A stretch of DNA of 64,000 nucleotides. Source: Parelaphostrongylus tenuis. Its lineage: Eukaryota > Nematoda > Chromadorea > Rhabditida > Metastrongylidae. The notes under the pieces are model-generated. The model was not told where the DNA came from, ran no database searches, and worked only from the letters and a program-made list of their open reading frames with translations. Shown in pieces: positions 21,574 to 33,368 of the stretch (the first letter of the stretch is position 1; each line of letters opens with the position of its first letter). The DNA lies in the NCBI GenBank assembly GCA_019055375.1, contig JAHQIW010005882.1, forward strand, positions 62,001 to 126,000, given 5' to 3'. A program made the position numbers and the translations under genes.

Positions 21574-21852
21574 AGAAAGCTCTCAATATTGGTCAGTCCT
21601 TAAGGAGTGCACCTTGCATTCGTCTTTGATTCGTAACATCGTCCGAGGTGATCGAATGCTTATATGCCCTATGCAATGGCTCGCCGTCGTCGTGGCCTCT
21701 CGCTGATTCGGGTCAGTGCTGATTATCCTTCAAGACGAGTCTAGAAACCAAAATAGCTATCCTGAAGGAATGAATGGCTTGATGAGCCTTGAACGCTAGA
21801 TCAAACCGTCGACCTTGTGTGTGACGTAGAGTACCTCAAACCACTGCGCCTC
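21574..21852 (-). repeat. tRNA-derived SINE
   Basis: Minus orientation. The tail gagaaagctctcaatattgg is at the low end. The head (tgtgtgacgtagagtacctc...aaccactgcgcctcatg) is at the high end. Moderately diverged. Confidence 0.8.
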
Positions 21853-21859
21853 ATGCGTT

Positions 21860-23060
21860 CATCTGTGCGTGTAATATGCATATATAAAACAACTGATAGT
21901 AGTATAGATTGTTTCACTGGCTTGACACTTTATTCTTCTATGAAAGTTCGCTGTAATTTTTCTGTTTTTTTTTATTTCACCGCTTTTAGCAGTGGTGTGA
22001 TGTTTTAGACATACCCAATGATGCTGAGTGATGTTTAAGATTTTTTAAGATTTTTCTTTGTACAAATTGTGAACTTTATTCAGGTTGAATTATCTCATGT
22101 TTCGGATATGTACGGACCTAAGGCCGTCGTTCCTCGAACCGCGAAACTTTATACGAAACAAAAATATTCAAAAAAATTATACTAATATTGGAAGGTCGAG
22201 CACTGGTCACAATTAGACAGGTCTGTGGACGTCATTTCAGAGGTCGATGTTGAAAAAATTTTGTATCATGATCTTGAAGATTTTTGTAAGACTTGAAAAT
22301 CTTGAAAATTACAGAAAAGATGAACTTATTAGCAGAATGATACTACTTACTTCTAATCCTTAAGTCAAAGGTCTAAGTCCAAAAATCTAAAATCTGAAAA
22401 CTTTGCAGAAGCAGTAACAAAGGTCACAATGATTTGTCTAATTCTTTCGTGGCAGGGCCCTTTTCCTTCTTTTTTGACTTTCAGTAATCAACCGATAGCC
22501 TAGATCTCGGTGATATACTGTATCTGGTTTTCAAAAAGGGCTTGCTAGTGAACTGTAGCTGCCGAAGTTAGATTACATTTTACCTTCAGCGCGCATTTTT
22601 TGCCCTATTAAGGTTTGTGTATGACTTTTGGAGCACAGTTACAGTGCTTATTCTTGTCTCTATCTTTGTTGATGGTGTTTACAATTTGTTCAACACGATT
22701 TCTACTTGGCAAGAAGTATGGTACAGACATTAGCTGTTTTTGTACGTTATTTGTGAATAAGAAGGATCTGATTGAAACTGAATGCCACAATGAAGATGCA
22801 TAGAGAAAGATGTGCTTGAAGTAAACTTCTTGTCGTTTGGATCACATTCAGGAATTTTGGGGTAAACAAAAGAGAAGTGCATTCAGGATTATCAAACCTG
22901 CTATTAGGAGAGTGATGCAAAAAACATTCCACATTTCGTGATAGAGAGGTAAATTATGATTACCACGTTAGCTACCAACCAATCGCAATGTGAATGGGTG
23001 GCACATTGAATTTAGTACTGATTAATAGTCTTTAATCAATTCTAACTCAGTGAACTACTT
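21860..23060. other. No recognisable gene
   Basis: Contains the repeat module with tagtgaactgtagctgccga and accttcagcgcgcatt near 22,545-22,600. Otherwise no exon with splice signals or protein similarity was found. Confidence 0.35.
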
Positions 23061-23066
23061 TTGAAG

Positions 23067-23214
23067 GTCGCAGTGCTATGCGAAGCTCCTGACCTCCGAC
23101 GCGAAGTTGAAGAGTGGAAAAGGAAATTGCTCATGCGGGACGTGGAGCTCAAAAATGCTAATGATACACTGGTCACGTAGAAGAAGAAGCTTTTAGAAGT
23201 CAATAATGAAACTC
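23067..23214 (+). CDS. Exon of an unknown coiled-coil protein, with in-frame stop
   Basis: Reads LCEAPDLRREVEEWKRKLLM, then RDVELKNANDTLVT, a TAG at 23,178-23,180, and KKKLLEVNNET, ending at a consensus gtgagt donor. The heptad-like spacing of hydrophobic residues suggests a coiled coil. The acceptor (tttgaag) is weak. The frame continues sensibly after the TAG, so it is either a nonsense mutation, a sequence error or a decayed gene. Further exons of similar composition lie at 26,038-27,025, on the far side of an RTE LINE insertion. Confidence 0.45.
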
Positions 23215-23294
23215 GTGAGTTCTAGAACCTAATCCACGACGAAGTCAGATAATTTGGCAGAAACTTAAGCGATTACTCAGGTAGTGAGCAAAAC

Positions 23295-23490
23295 TAGCAT
23301 CCAGGAAGGCACAGCTATGTCGCGAAACTATATCTCCGATCATTTCAGATTATATTCAAGAGATGATGGCAGTGTAGAATTTAATTTTAGAACGCATTGA
23401 GCACGAATATGAGAAAAGAACCGTGACCAGCTATGAATCTACGGTCGAAGTTCTAAACGAGGCTTAGAAAGGAAAGAGGCGATTTCAATG
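23295..23490 (+). CDS. Possible exons of the same coiled-coil gene, degraded
   Basis: Reads SRKAQLCRETISPIISDYIQ, then EMMAV and a stop. After aattttag comes ERIEHEYEKRTVTSYESTVE and VLNEA, then a stop. Charged and helical like the flanking exons, but with stops and without good donors. Confidence 0.25.
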
Positions 23491-24049
23491 CTAAGAATCA
23501 ATTATTCATTTTACATAATCCGTCAACTTCGACTTACTCCTAGACTGGAAAAAAGTGTTGCTATAGTCCATGAAAAGCGAAACAAGTATACGATGAGAAC
23601 GCTTCAACTGAAAATTTTTCCCCTTATGTGACTTTATGAGAAAACCCGATTGAAACCTATTGTTTGTCGATAAAGTTGAAAACAGTGCCGAATTAGTATT
23701 ATATGCCTAAATAAAAAGTTCATATCAAATGTCACTATCACTGAAGAAATTTCTTGAAAAGAGAAGGGAACTGAAACCTAGTTCTAGGACGACTATTTAC
23801 TGAGTTTGTTATGAATGCCATCTGTAGAAGATTCCGTTGGAGTACATCAATCGGTACAGGCGAAAAAAGTTATCGGAAGCAACTTAAAAACGATCTATCG
23901 TGAAAGAAAGATTGTTGTAGTCATTACGATAATGACGCCCTCACTCTCCTACTTAATGAACAAGATGGAAACACTACACATTCTGGTATAACATAAATTG
24001 AGAGAAGAAAAGTTCGTTTCTAGTCTTTTCCTTTTACAGCCCTCGGCTC

Positions 24050-25490
24050 AAGTCCCGTCTTTCAAACTGCTTAGATCCACCTAAAATTCTAGCCTTTGAA
24101 GTGATAATGTCATCAAGACTTTAGATTAGAAGGCACATTCCAAATGTACTTTACGCAAGACGCGTACCTCATACATTCAAAAAAAAAACAATCCCAGGCG
24201 AGTAGGAGACATCGTGCACAACTACCCTGCCTAAAATGGTGGCAGAAGAAAATCTTGTAGTCATCGTCCATTATGCTAAGTGACTTGCTGCTCTTCACAG
24301 AGATCATCTTTTTGAGCATATCAAGATCTGAGATGAATTAAAACCAATTGAGCAAGCAGGATTTCTGCAGATTTGCAGCATGGACCACATCGCAGCCGTG
24401 TCACAGATCACTGGATTGTTGGGGGGCTAGTGTTTTTCTAATCTTCATTGGCTATGAGAATGACAGCGTCGGTGCGAATGCAGTCCTATCAGCGTTGCTT
24501 GCTATGGTGTAAACTAATTCTATAGACCAAATTCAGCTAACTGCTTTCTAAACAGCAGTGCGAAAATATGGTCTTTCCATTGACTCTTCGCCACATCATG
24601 AAGCACTGTACTACCAAAACGTTCATTTCCTCACTGAAGTGAGTGAAGTGAAGTCATCTAGCTTGAGACAAAATTCATACGCTCAGAAGGAGAATTCTTA
24701 TCATAGCTTCGTTTGGCTAATGCAATCAATATTTTTTCCAAGAAAGCATCGTACTACACTCATAAACACGACGAAGACCCAGTCTAAGAAGATCCCATTG
24801 TACACAGTTGAACATGGTAAGCCGATGGTTCACTAATCACTGAACCCAGTTCGCACTTGATTCTTGTATGAACAATGAGCATACAGAATAACATAAGTAA
24901 AGAAACAGATAGTAGAAGTTAAGCCATATGGTCCTATAAGCTTCTACAAAAGCCACGCTGCGAGTAGCGAGCCTCAAACTCCGTGTTCGTCTTTTCGAAT
25001 TAACAGCCCTCTCAGCGCTCTCTTAAACTGCGGAGACCTGGGTTGATCCTTTACCAAGATCACAAATTTTTGGCACAACATGCAGGACACATATCTCCTT
25101 AAAACTTAACCGGCACTCACAGCGTCTTGCCGGTTTGTGCCAGCTTGACCTCGAGAGAGCCACATTGATATCGGAAGAAGAAATACGTACACCTGTAGGA
25201 ACATTGATGGACTGGTCACATCATGAAAATAACGATCTCATTATAAGAAGATAAGATGATAGATGGGCGAAAATAATAATGAGATTAATATCATGCGAAT
25301 ACAGACGTCTTCATGGAAAACGAACTGACGATGGGTTGACCTGTTTGTGAGCAAAGTCAATTATCTGCATGCGCAATGAAAGCGAGTTTGGAATCACGAA
25401 CGGATCTCACTTGAACCACATTGGTCGAATAAGACCACCACCTTGGAGCACAATAGGACGTGAGAAACATCAATGGCAACTATGTTGGGA
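24050..25490 (+). pseudogene. Decayed RTE-type LINE (reverse transcriptase to C-terminus)
   Basis: Pieces of an RTE-clade non-LTR retrotransposon follow each other in order across shifting frames. IEQAGFLQICSMDHIAAVSQ corresponds to RTE 'EQAGFRxGFSxxDHIxxVS'. LRLANAINIF corresponds to the catalytic LRFADDIVL block with both Asp lost. SIQNNISKET follows. Then come FELTALSALS and TAETWVD, for 'TVLPALxYAxETW'. Last come LNRHSQRLAGL and DDRWAK, for the C-terminal 'DDRWTKR'. Many stops and frameshifts show that it is dead. It interrupts the coiled-coil gene, probably within an intron. Confidence 0.75.
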
Positions 25491-25494
25491 TTTG

Positions 25495-26030
25495 CATTAT
25501 CAGCAAAGGCGCGAGATCCACGTATTTAAGTAAGTAGGGCGTCAGTAAATCTACCGTATGCATCCTAAAAGTTCTTGCATATTCGGCTTCTTTCTCGGTC
25601 ATCCTTTATGAATATTACCCGTTGTTTTGGCTCTTGAATGAAGAATTACCCGTTGTTTTGGCTCTTGAATGAAGATTTCGTCAATCATTTGAATGCCGTA
25701 GGAAGCTGGTCGAGGCATTCTTTATGCGACTACTGGAATAGCCGAGTAGAATGTCCCGACATGCTTATATGGAAGAGCGATGCGGATGTAGACGAACTTT
25801 GCATTCTAGTAGCAAAAATCATTGTTCGCTAAGTTCTCGAGTTTTTTAGCACATATATCGGCTGTTTATTCTGATAGCATGCCTTATGTGCTTAGGTGAA
25901 TCATAGAATTTTGCTTTTAAAGTGTGCTCGCTTGAAAAAATTACTTCAAAAGAGGATCCAACAAACACTTCGGGTTCGTCTATCAACTATGATTTGTATG
26001 CTTTCTGCTATCCTTCCAACAATTTTTTAC
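25495..26030. other. No recognisable gene; short direct duplication
   Basis: A tandem duplication of about 26 bp containing ttacccgttgttttggctct occurs at about 25,616-25,672. No exon was recognised. Confidence 0.5.
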
Positions 26031-26037
26031 CTTATAG

Positions 26038-26106
26038 TCAAAGCACCTAGTGATCGAGCAACAAGCTAAGGAAGCAGGCGAAAAACGATGTACGGAAATG
26101 GAGCAG
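26038..26106 (+). CDS. Exon of unknown coiled-coil protein
   Basis: 23 codons, phase 0, between ccttatag and gtcttc: SKHLVIEQQAKEAGEKRCTE then MEQ. Highly charged and helical. Continues in phase to the exon at 26,206. Confidence 0.45.
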
Positions 26107-26205
26107 GTCTTCAATACCTTCGAATATTTTGACTACCTCGTTTGATTTTCACAAGGTAAAGATGCACATATTTTCAATCTACTTTTTGTGAGGTGTAATT
26201 TACAG

Positions 26206-26250
26206 AAGTGGCAGACGGCTCAACTAAAGGCAAAATCCTACGCAGAGGAG
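26206..26250 (+). CDS. Exon of unknown coiled-coil protein
   Basis: 15 codons (KWQTAQLKAKSYAEE) between atttacag and gtcagttc, phase 0 at both ends. Splice signals on both sides and matching phase make it more credible than its length suggests. Confidence 0.45.
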
Positions 26251-26401
26251 GTCAGTTCCCTATCATTATATTTCTTGTTATTGTAGCAGTATGGAATATG
26301 TCCTGCATTCAGGTGGCCACCGTAGTAAGCTAATGAGATTTGGATTTTTCAGAGGTTTAGCTTATATTATTTTTATCCAAGGCAAAAGAATTTTTCCGCA
26401 G

Positions 26402-26491
26402 AAAAATGAGAAAGATGAGGAGCCCTGAGCTCTCTGCCTTGAAGAGGAAGAGACTGACGAGCTAATGGCTCTTATGAGCACAGTAGTTAAG
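26402..26491 (+). CDS. Exon of unknown acidic protein with in-frame TGA
   Basis: After ttttccgcag it reads KNEKDEEP, a TGA at 26,426-26,428, then ALCLEEEETDELMALMST. The acidic frame continues beyond the stop, which suggests a nonsense mutation or sequence error rather than the natural end. The donor is uncertain. Confidence 0.35.
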
Positions 26492-26552
26492 CCGACTTCA
26501 TCTCATTGCTTATTTCATATTTTTATCGCCTTCAAACCATCCGTCAATTTAG

Positions 26553-26738
26553 AAAGGACTGACAACAAATGTGAGAAGTAGTGATGAGTGCTCACTAGAA
26601 AGCTGTGTGCTGATATCGCCTGCTGAAGAAGCATCTACCGAAGTTAAGGAGCAGTCGCAGTTTTCAAAAGAAACGGAGGCACCTGGGGAGAAACAGAAAA
26701 ATGAGGCATGTCGTTGCGAGCTGCACGTGTGTCTATAG
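26553..26738 (+). CDS. Acidic exon, possibly terminal
   Basis: After gtcaatttag it reads KGLTTNVRSSDECSLESCVL, then ISPAEEASTEVKEQSQFSKE and TEAPGEKQKNEACRCEL, running open to a TAG at 26,736. It is rich in Glu, Ser and Lys, probably a disordered tail. A further small candidate exon (LKLQKSLVAK, 26,994-27,025, between tgtgcag and gtaaac) may follow if a donor is used within this exon. The protein was not recognised. Confidence 0.42.
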   Translation, partial: KGLTTNVRSSDECSLESCVLISPAEEASTEVKEQSQFSKETEAPGEKQKNEACRCELHVCL

Positions 26739-27633
26739 ACGCAAATGATTCGTACCGTGGATCAAGGCACAGTTTAGTCAGAACTTTAACTCAGTTCGTA
26801 TTCCTCACCTTAAGCCTCTGTAATTTGAAATTGCTACTCAATGCTCAGTGAACAACCTTCATAGTTGTCTAACTAGCAAATTATGAGAAGTAATAAACGT
26901 GCTGTCATAGCTGTCGTCTTTTCCACAATTAATGCTGCTTCATTTATCTAGTAATTCACTATTTGGTAAATGACAGTGTCGAGTTTTGTGCAGTCTTAAA
27001 ATTACAAAAATCGTTGGTAGCTAAGGTAAACACAGCAGCAAATGATACTAAACAACTTTTTTCACATACAAGTCATCGTACCCTTTACATAAAGAGTTTT
27101 GTCCCTTCACAGCGATTTTGTGCTCCAAAAAATCAGGCTACACTGCTGTTTGTGGTGAAGTTGAGCAATTATGACGCGAGAGAAAAAATTTCTTTTATAT
27201 GACTGATGGTATGCGTTCTGTCGAACAACGGCCCTCTACTCCGTGGTCAGCTGCCGTTCACTTCGTTTACTTTCTTTACGGCTGTTCCTTCACTCTCGCC
27301 GTTATTATCATCTTGCTATGGTATGAACGTCTGAATATTGAGTTTGAGACATGGTGCTATGACAAATCTGAGCAAACTCGTAAGCGGAGCACACAAGAAA
27401 AAGAAGCAAGTTTACAAAATTCTTTTGTCCCAACAGACTCGTCAGTTGGGCAGAAACCGTCGTCTTCCAATCTTTTTATTAGTCAGTTCTCTCCGGAGCT
27501 TGCTCTCCTTACCCAGAGATATCAAAGATAAACGCTTTACACTTTATGTCGGACGAGATTTTCATCTAACACAGAGTGTTGGACACTTAATTGCTCTTTG
27601 GCTGGTGATTTTATCATATTATATCTTTCCTTC

Positions 27634-27740
27634 GAGTGTTTTATTGAGACCACCTTACCAGACCACATGCCATGCTGGCTCAAATAATAATGGAAGGATC
27701 TATTAAAATTTAAGCTTGGTCTTAATAAAACACTCGAAAA
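27634..27740. mobile_element. Small MITE inside the left arm
   Basis: An inverted pair cgagtgttttattgagacca / tggtcttaataaaacactcg flanks gaccacatgccatgctggct and caaataataatgg. A mirror copy in the right arm is at about 39,494-39,600. It is related to the MITE family at 41.2-42.75 kb. Confidence 0.7.
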
Positions 27741-29122
27741 AAGGTGTATTATGATATTTGTTCAGTTTTTTGGGCGTTTCGTAGGCTTGTTAGCCTCGTT
27801 GATATAACTATTATAGCCAAATTCTCTTAATAAAGTTCCTTTCAATTTGTTTTGATGTGCACTAGAAACTAAGAGAAATGAGCATTACATTTTTAGTATA
27901 TATAAGGGCAAGTTAATTAGAGGCGATAAGCTAGTTTGGTGAAGTCTTATTGAGTTCTGGATGATTTTCTTACACGGCAGGTGACTTTCCATACTGGTCC
28001 GCTGTGGTTACTGTAGTTCAAAGCACTATTGTAGCTGTATGTGCTCGCATAAACAGCGCTGGTTTCATCAGTCTTAAGTGTTACTGCCATTGTGGGATGT
28101 ATGTGTTTCGTACAGAACCAGTGAAGTTGAAGCTGATGCGCACTGCTTTGCAAATTTAATGGAACATTACATACTCCAGCAGCTTACCAGAATTGTAACG
28201 CTCAATAACGGTATTTGATATCTCTATTAGAATTAAGAATGTACAATGTTTGAACTTTGTCACACATTTTCTTCGACGATTGATAGAAACTTCGCTCAAT
28301 AAGTCGAATAAATAACATCAGATTTGAACTTAGTTATTCACGTAGCACAAGCAATCGTTCTATTCTATTCTCACAGACATAAGCGGATGGTACATTTGCC
28401 ATCAATGTGGTTTTTTCAACCAAAAACAATTTTTTTCCGTCGTCTTCGGATTTTCGTGTCTATCTGGTGATTTTCATATCTACACAGTTACCGTATAATT
28501 CACAATATAAATCTGATTTTGTATCAACAACCTTTCCCCTTCTTTCTCATCCTTTTCCACTGCTTCTCCAAATACACCCGGCTTGTTTTCATGCACTAAT
28601 CTCATAAAGCGATAAATGTGCTATGTTCTACTATTCTTTCTAATAAACTTATGTCTGATAAAAATGAAGTTGATTATTGCCTATTCTTTTTGCGAAACCA
28701 CAAACGTTTTTACACATTCGTAATCTTTTTGTGCTTGCTTCGGATTTCACCAGTGAAAAAAATGAAGGCGCATGGAAGGTGTGAAACATAATATTATTCT
28801 GAGTTTTATTGCGTTAAAAAAGAGTGCACTGAAGAGTCAGCCAAGTGGAGATTAGAGATTCAAGCTTTCGAATAGTTACTAACACTCTTGTGAAAAAGTC
28901 TTCCAGCAAACGAGGTCAGTATTCATCGGTGGCCGCAAAACATATAAACACCTTTATTCGCTACTCTCTAGCAAAACTTGGACATTAAGCAAACACTTTT
29001 TCAAGCGAAGGCTTTTAGAGCAGCTATTACAGCTTGTAGCTTGCTAAGGAGCTGTTGAGATCGAATCCAATACCTGAAAAATAATAGAATCACTAGGCAA
29101 TCAACTTCGATTAGCAGTCTAC

Positions 29123-29230
29123 CTGAGACGGAGGGTTCAACGCTTGGATTATTAATCCAGTTAGAATACAGGCGACAACGGAGCCAGTTGTCAGCATAAC
29201 CGAAAGACTCTTCGCTATGTATGAAAATTT
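29123..29230 (-). pseudogene. Duplicate of glt exon 2 (TM1), left arm
   Basis: Exact mirror of the right-arm exon at 38,003-38,110. It encodes KFSYIAKSLSVMLTTGSVVA and then CILTGLIIQALNPPSQ, with the same acceptor and donor. No downstream glt exon exists on this strand to the left of 27,423, so this copy cannot make a transporter. Confidence 0.8.
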
Positions 29231-29780
29231 CTGAAAACAATGAATGATAATAGTGACTTATCAATCTTTCCAAAGCTTTCTGAGGTCTTTTAATATTTGC
29301 TAACCATTCTGCCTTGCGGGTACGAATTTACGGAGATACTATGAATAATACGATTTTAACGCTGTTCAACTCCACATCGAGCCAACCAATCTCTCTACGC
29401 CTCTTCGGGCTTACTATAAGTGAGGCGAACTTGTTTGAGAAACTCTAGCTGCTGCACAAAAAATTGACGACTAACTGTGTTGGAAAGTTCTATGAGCACT
29501 TCAGTGTCTTAATCTTGCATACAATGAAGATTAAAGTCATTTGCCGTCTAATAACATTTTTGATAACAAAAAAATCTTGGGCTAGTTGACAAACCATTCT
29601 ACACATGGAAAAGCCCTTGAATGAGGTGAGATAGCTATTACTATAACTGTCCACAGTCATAGTGGAAGCAAAAAAGATTTTCTGCTTCATTTTCTGTTCT
29701 GGACCTCTTTTGGAAAATCAGTAGCTCTTGACGAACTCTCTATCATAGCTGTTAACGAATGAAAATACGAAATTTCTTAC

Positions 29781-29828
29781 CACAGTTGTGCCTGAGGCTT
29801 CTCTCTTTTCCGATTTCTTGACTACCAT
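29781..29828 (-). pseudogene. Duplicate of glt exon 1 (start exon), left arm
   Basis: Mirror of 37,405-37,452, with the ATG at 29,828-29,826 and donor gtaagaaa. Its upstream sequence, and presumably its promoter, is duplicated with it. Transcription from this copy would run leftwards, away from the spacer. Confidence 0.75.
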
Positions 29829-30839
29829 TGCACTTTGCTACTCAGAAGAGCGTCTTGATTAGAATGAAGAAAGTAATTGATCGTTTTTCAGAAACCTCAA
29901 TGATATGTGGAGCGACTGCTAACAGCACCAGATGTGAACGTTGTAGAGATTGAAATGATCACTCTCACCATACCACACTATACCGCGCTATTGTTATCAT
30001 ATCGGAATGCCAACATTAACTTCTGATAACAGATACGCAACGAAAGTCCTATATTCTTCCATTTCTAACGAGACTGCTTTGTGAACGTGATGTTACATGT
30101 CACTCAAACGTTGAAGGTCCATATCAAGCGATGCCTATCTTGGTAGCTGTTTAGTTCTGGAGAATACTTACAAATGCTGATTCCCGACGAAGTGACAATG
30201 AAGCAACAGCAAATAAGAGACTGATCTGATTTCGATGCCTCATGTATATGACTAGAATGTGAACTTATTCACAAACACTTGTGAGATTAGTAGCATCAAG
30301 AGCTCATAACACACTAATTAGAGTTGCCACGCAAGCATTCATGATCGCTGATTCAGTTTTGGCTGCATCCTCTTTATTCTTAGTTCCCAATCCATGCTTA
30401 TTACGACGAAGATTTCTATATATGTCTTATTAGCTAAGTTAAAGTAAGCACTATTTTTTAAGAAACTTTGAAGTACTTTAAGTATTTCCTAAGAAGGTTA
30501 TGGGTGATACCGTCGCAGACTGTGATCATTTGAAGAGAAGGACAAGTAATGTAAGTCGTCTTCGCTTTCGAATGATAATAACGTAAGCTATATGATTTCG
30601 ATAGATGAAAAATTGGCCGTATCCAACCATATTGATTCAACGGCTACGCTAGTTTTCCTATAGATAAAACCTCAATGGATTTTCCTATTATTTTATGGTG
30701 TAGAGTGTAAAGAAAAGGCTGGCTGTAGCGTACAAAAGAACGTAGCTTTTTGAAAGCTTTACGGTTTCCGTCAAGTCACTAAAAGATAAATGTTCTCCTT
30801 GACTTGAGACGACGAAATAGTAGAGGGCAAAGTTCCTCA

Positions 30840-32450
30840 GTGGCATCAGCTCCTCTCTTCCTGGTCTTAACCACTCACACTTCCCCGGCTGATATTTCCA
30901 CTTCACGGCGCTTCGTAATGTCAACATAAATTTCATGTTATCACTGATGCCTCTTCGTCAACTTATCGCGCGGTAGTTTACAGAGAAGACGAACTCGTCG
31001 CATCGCCCATGCACGGGTACCCTCGTCGGCGGCTCACGTTATGTCCGGCTTTAGATTTACTCCTCTCAAGCAAACCATTGCTATACCTCGACTCGAATTA
31101 GTTGCACTTACAATCGGAGCGAGGCTTCAAACTTTTGTCGAAGATCAATTAGAGGTGAGCATTTTCAAAAAATCTCTTTGGACAGATTATACAGTCACTT
31201 TGGCTTAGACTCGCTCCACAGAGCACCTTCCCGTGTACATAAGAAATCGCGTTACCGTCAATCGTGACAGATGTCTTATGCTGTTTTTTGCCACTTACTA
31301 GGTCACCTCAACCCGGCAGACATGGGCACGAGAGGCTCAGCATTGACAGATCTCTTAAAATTCCAGATGTGGTGGTCCGGACCTCGTTTTCTTGTTTGCG
31401 ATGAATGTACTTGGTCTGACTCTGAAATAATCAACATGAACAACATCTCTATTCGGTAGAAGGACGATACCAAGCTTTCAGATCTTAGCGTCTTTTGTAA
31501 TGTTGTGTCGATGTGCAACTTGGATCACCTTACATCTCATTCAGAAGTATCATTCAGCATTTAAATGAAACTACTTATCACGCTGGAGTTTGTCTTATAT
31601 TTTTTCACTCTTTAGTCCGCAAAGGCTCATTTATACTCCGGCAGCATCACGGATGCTCTTCTAAATAGATCAGAGCATAGTCTTTCGAGCAGCGCAAGCC
31701 ACTACTCCACCCTCATAAGACGACAAACGCAAGTTGAACATATTTTTTCTACGTATAGTAAATGTAATATTGGCAGAATTCATAAAGGCTACTATCGTGC
31801 TCACTCGCAAAAGCAATATTACGACGCTTTCCATACTTCAAACATATCGGGCAAAAAACCTCTTTGGTGTCAACCATACACTCACTCTTATATGCCAATC
31901 TGTCTTAATTCCAAAAGGACGATCCATAATCAACAAAACTGTTTGTTGTTTCACTTCGTCGCAGTAAACATGACAGCTGCTTTCCGCGTTCACAGTCACT
32001 CTTCTATAATAGAACATAGAGGCATTTTGGGATGTTATGACTGTATAACCGGTGCGAAGATCTATCTTGTGTGCATGACATTCTAGGAGAAATATCAGCA
32101 GATGTCTTTTGTCCTCCGAACCATCTGCTGGCCGAATGCGCGACGACACATTATCTTAAAAAGTTGAAATTGCATTTAAACTTTTGTTCTGCTTCAATTG
32201 TTTGCAATGCTTCGTGCCTTGCAGGTTTAATAACTTTTCAATCGAAGGAACTCTCGTCTTCTTTAATGACAACGTCCTCGATGTTCCATCATAAAATATC
32301 GAAAGATCACCACCGTTTGACCTCACCCCCCTCCCTCCCATTATTCTCTCGACCTATTCAGCCCTCCTACGATAGGTCAAAATGGTCTCACCTTTTTGAA
32401 GGTTTCGTAATTGTTTTGCTAATACTGTTACTTTTTTTTCCACTCGTGAC
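30840..32450 (+). pseudogene. BEL/Pao retrotransposon pol remnant, left arm
   Basis: The plus strand gives, in order and with frame changes: FHVITDASSSTYRAVVYRED (RNase H-like start), TPLKQTIAIPRLELVALTIG then ARLQTFVEDQLE (the 'IPRLELLA' block typical of Pao), LWTDYTVTLA (catalytic TD), and GHLNPADMGTRGSALTDLLK then WWSGPRFL (the 'NPADxxTRG...WWxGP' block before integrase). A 128-residue frame at 32,071-32,457 ends in a hydrophobic segment (VIVLLILLLFF) of unknown meaning. Stops and frameshifts show that the element is dead. The mirror copy is at 34,783-36,393. Confidence 0.85.
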
Positions 32451-32904
32451 CATTTAAACTCAACCTTTCTTCCAACTAAGCGCCTTTATTAAGAGAAAAA
32501 TGTATCAGATGGCTTTTTTTGTGGCGGGAGTTCCTGCAATTGTACAAAATATGATGTTCCTATGTTAACCAATCTTTACAAAATCGTTATCATTTCCATT
32601 GAATCTTATGGGAATCAGAATGAATTTAACGAAGTAGTGTTTTAGTAGACAGCGTGCTTAACCATTATTTTGGCGGCAACATTTATCTGTACATCTCGTG
32701 GCTTGGAAATCTGACTGCTGTAGAGACATACCGTTCTACCAGACAAAATTGCTAACCTTCAAATCCACGTATAAGCCCTGTGACAAATCCCGTTGAGGAC
32801 GTTTTGTCAACAGGTACTGTCAAGGAGTCCTGACAGAGAGTCCTTTCATCGTTCCTACCAAACTCTCCTGCTTCCGTAGCTTTCTCCTTCTTTGCCATCT
32901 AAAA

Positions 32905-33265
32905 TTGTTGAGATTTGCGCTACTGAATGGTTACTGATTAATTATTGAACATCTCTATCCGACGAGAAATTCGCAATATGAAACAAATTTTTATTCCGAC
33001 TATTACAGCACGATAACAAGCCATTTGAAAAATGAAATACATCTTTGAATGCACTTGATTATAGCTAACGAATGATCATTCACATTTCAAATGAAACAAA
33101 AAATTCGTTTTAACTAAAAGGCTCTAACAGGGTGAAGATAACGGAAAAGCATTGAGGGATACTTATGATGGCTAAAGATTTGTACCATTTGTGATCGTTT
33201 TTGTTTGATGTTGTAAGCAAGTTGTTGCTTGTTGATGATTGTAATGATGAACTGTAAGAAATATC
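32905..33265. repeat. Dispersed repeat in the spacer
   Basis: Ordered motifs (gttgagatttgcgctact, tctctatccgacgagaaatt, gggtgaagataacggaaaag, gtttttgtttgatgttgt) match, in reverse orientation, 44,290-44,690. A fragment also occurs near 12,590-12,660 (gggtgaaaataacggaaaat). Confidence 0.65.
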
Positions 33266-33368
33266 ACCATTATAAAAAATATGGCACAGAAATATGCATT
33301 TTTAAGGAGAGCTGAAAAGGCGTTTTTCTAAATATGTAGCAGCATAAGGAAAGTAACAATTTCCCGTC

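Larger units (their letters stand above)
27423..32899. repeat. Left arm of a large inverted repeat (palindrome)
   Basis: The 5,477 bp arm is the reverse complement of 34,334-39,811. Mirrored positions sum to 67,233 over most of the arm and to 67,234 outside a single-base indel between about 28,400 and 29,000. I noticed at least five substitutions, including near 27,607, 28,555, 32,065, 32,470 and 32,835, so identity is above about 99.8%. Outer and inner ends are abrupt. The arm carries copies of glt exons 1-2 (minus strand), a MITE and BEL/Pao pol remnants (plus strand). It is probably the derived copy: the MITE at its outer edge is cut, and glt exon 3 is absent beyond it. Confidence 0.95.

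Noticed and set aside
27199..27706. Overlapping open frames of 110 and 122 codons at the left palindrome edge
   Set aside because: They cross the arm junction at 27,423 and run into MITE sequence, so they are products of the rearrangement rather than a gene. A hydrophobic stretch before the junction was noted but not identified.
32071..32457. 128-codon frame ending in a hydrophobic segment, present in both arms, as an independent membrane protein or env-like gene
   Set aside because: It lies downstream of decayed pol. It has cysteines and a terminal hydrophobic run but no recognisable glycoprotein motifs. It is kept only as a note within the BEL/Pao remnant.
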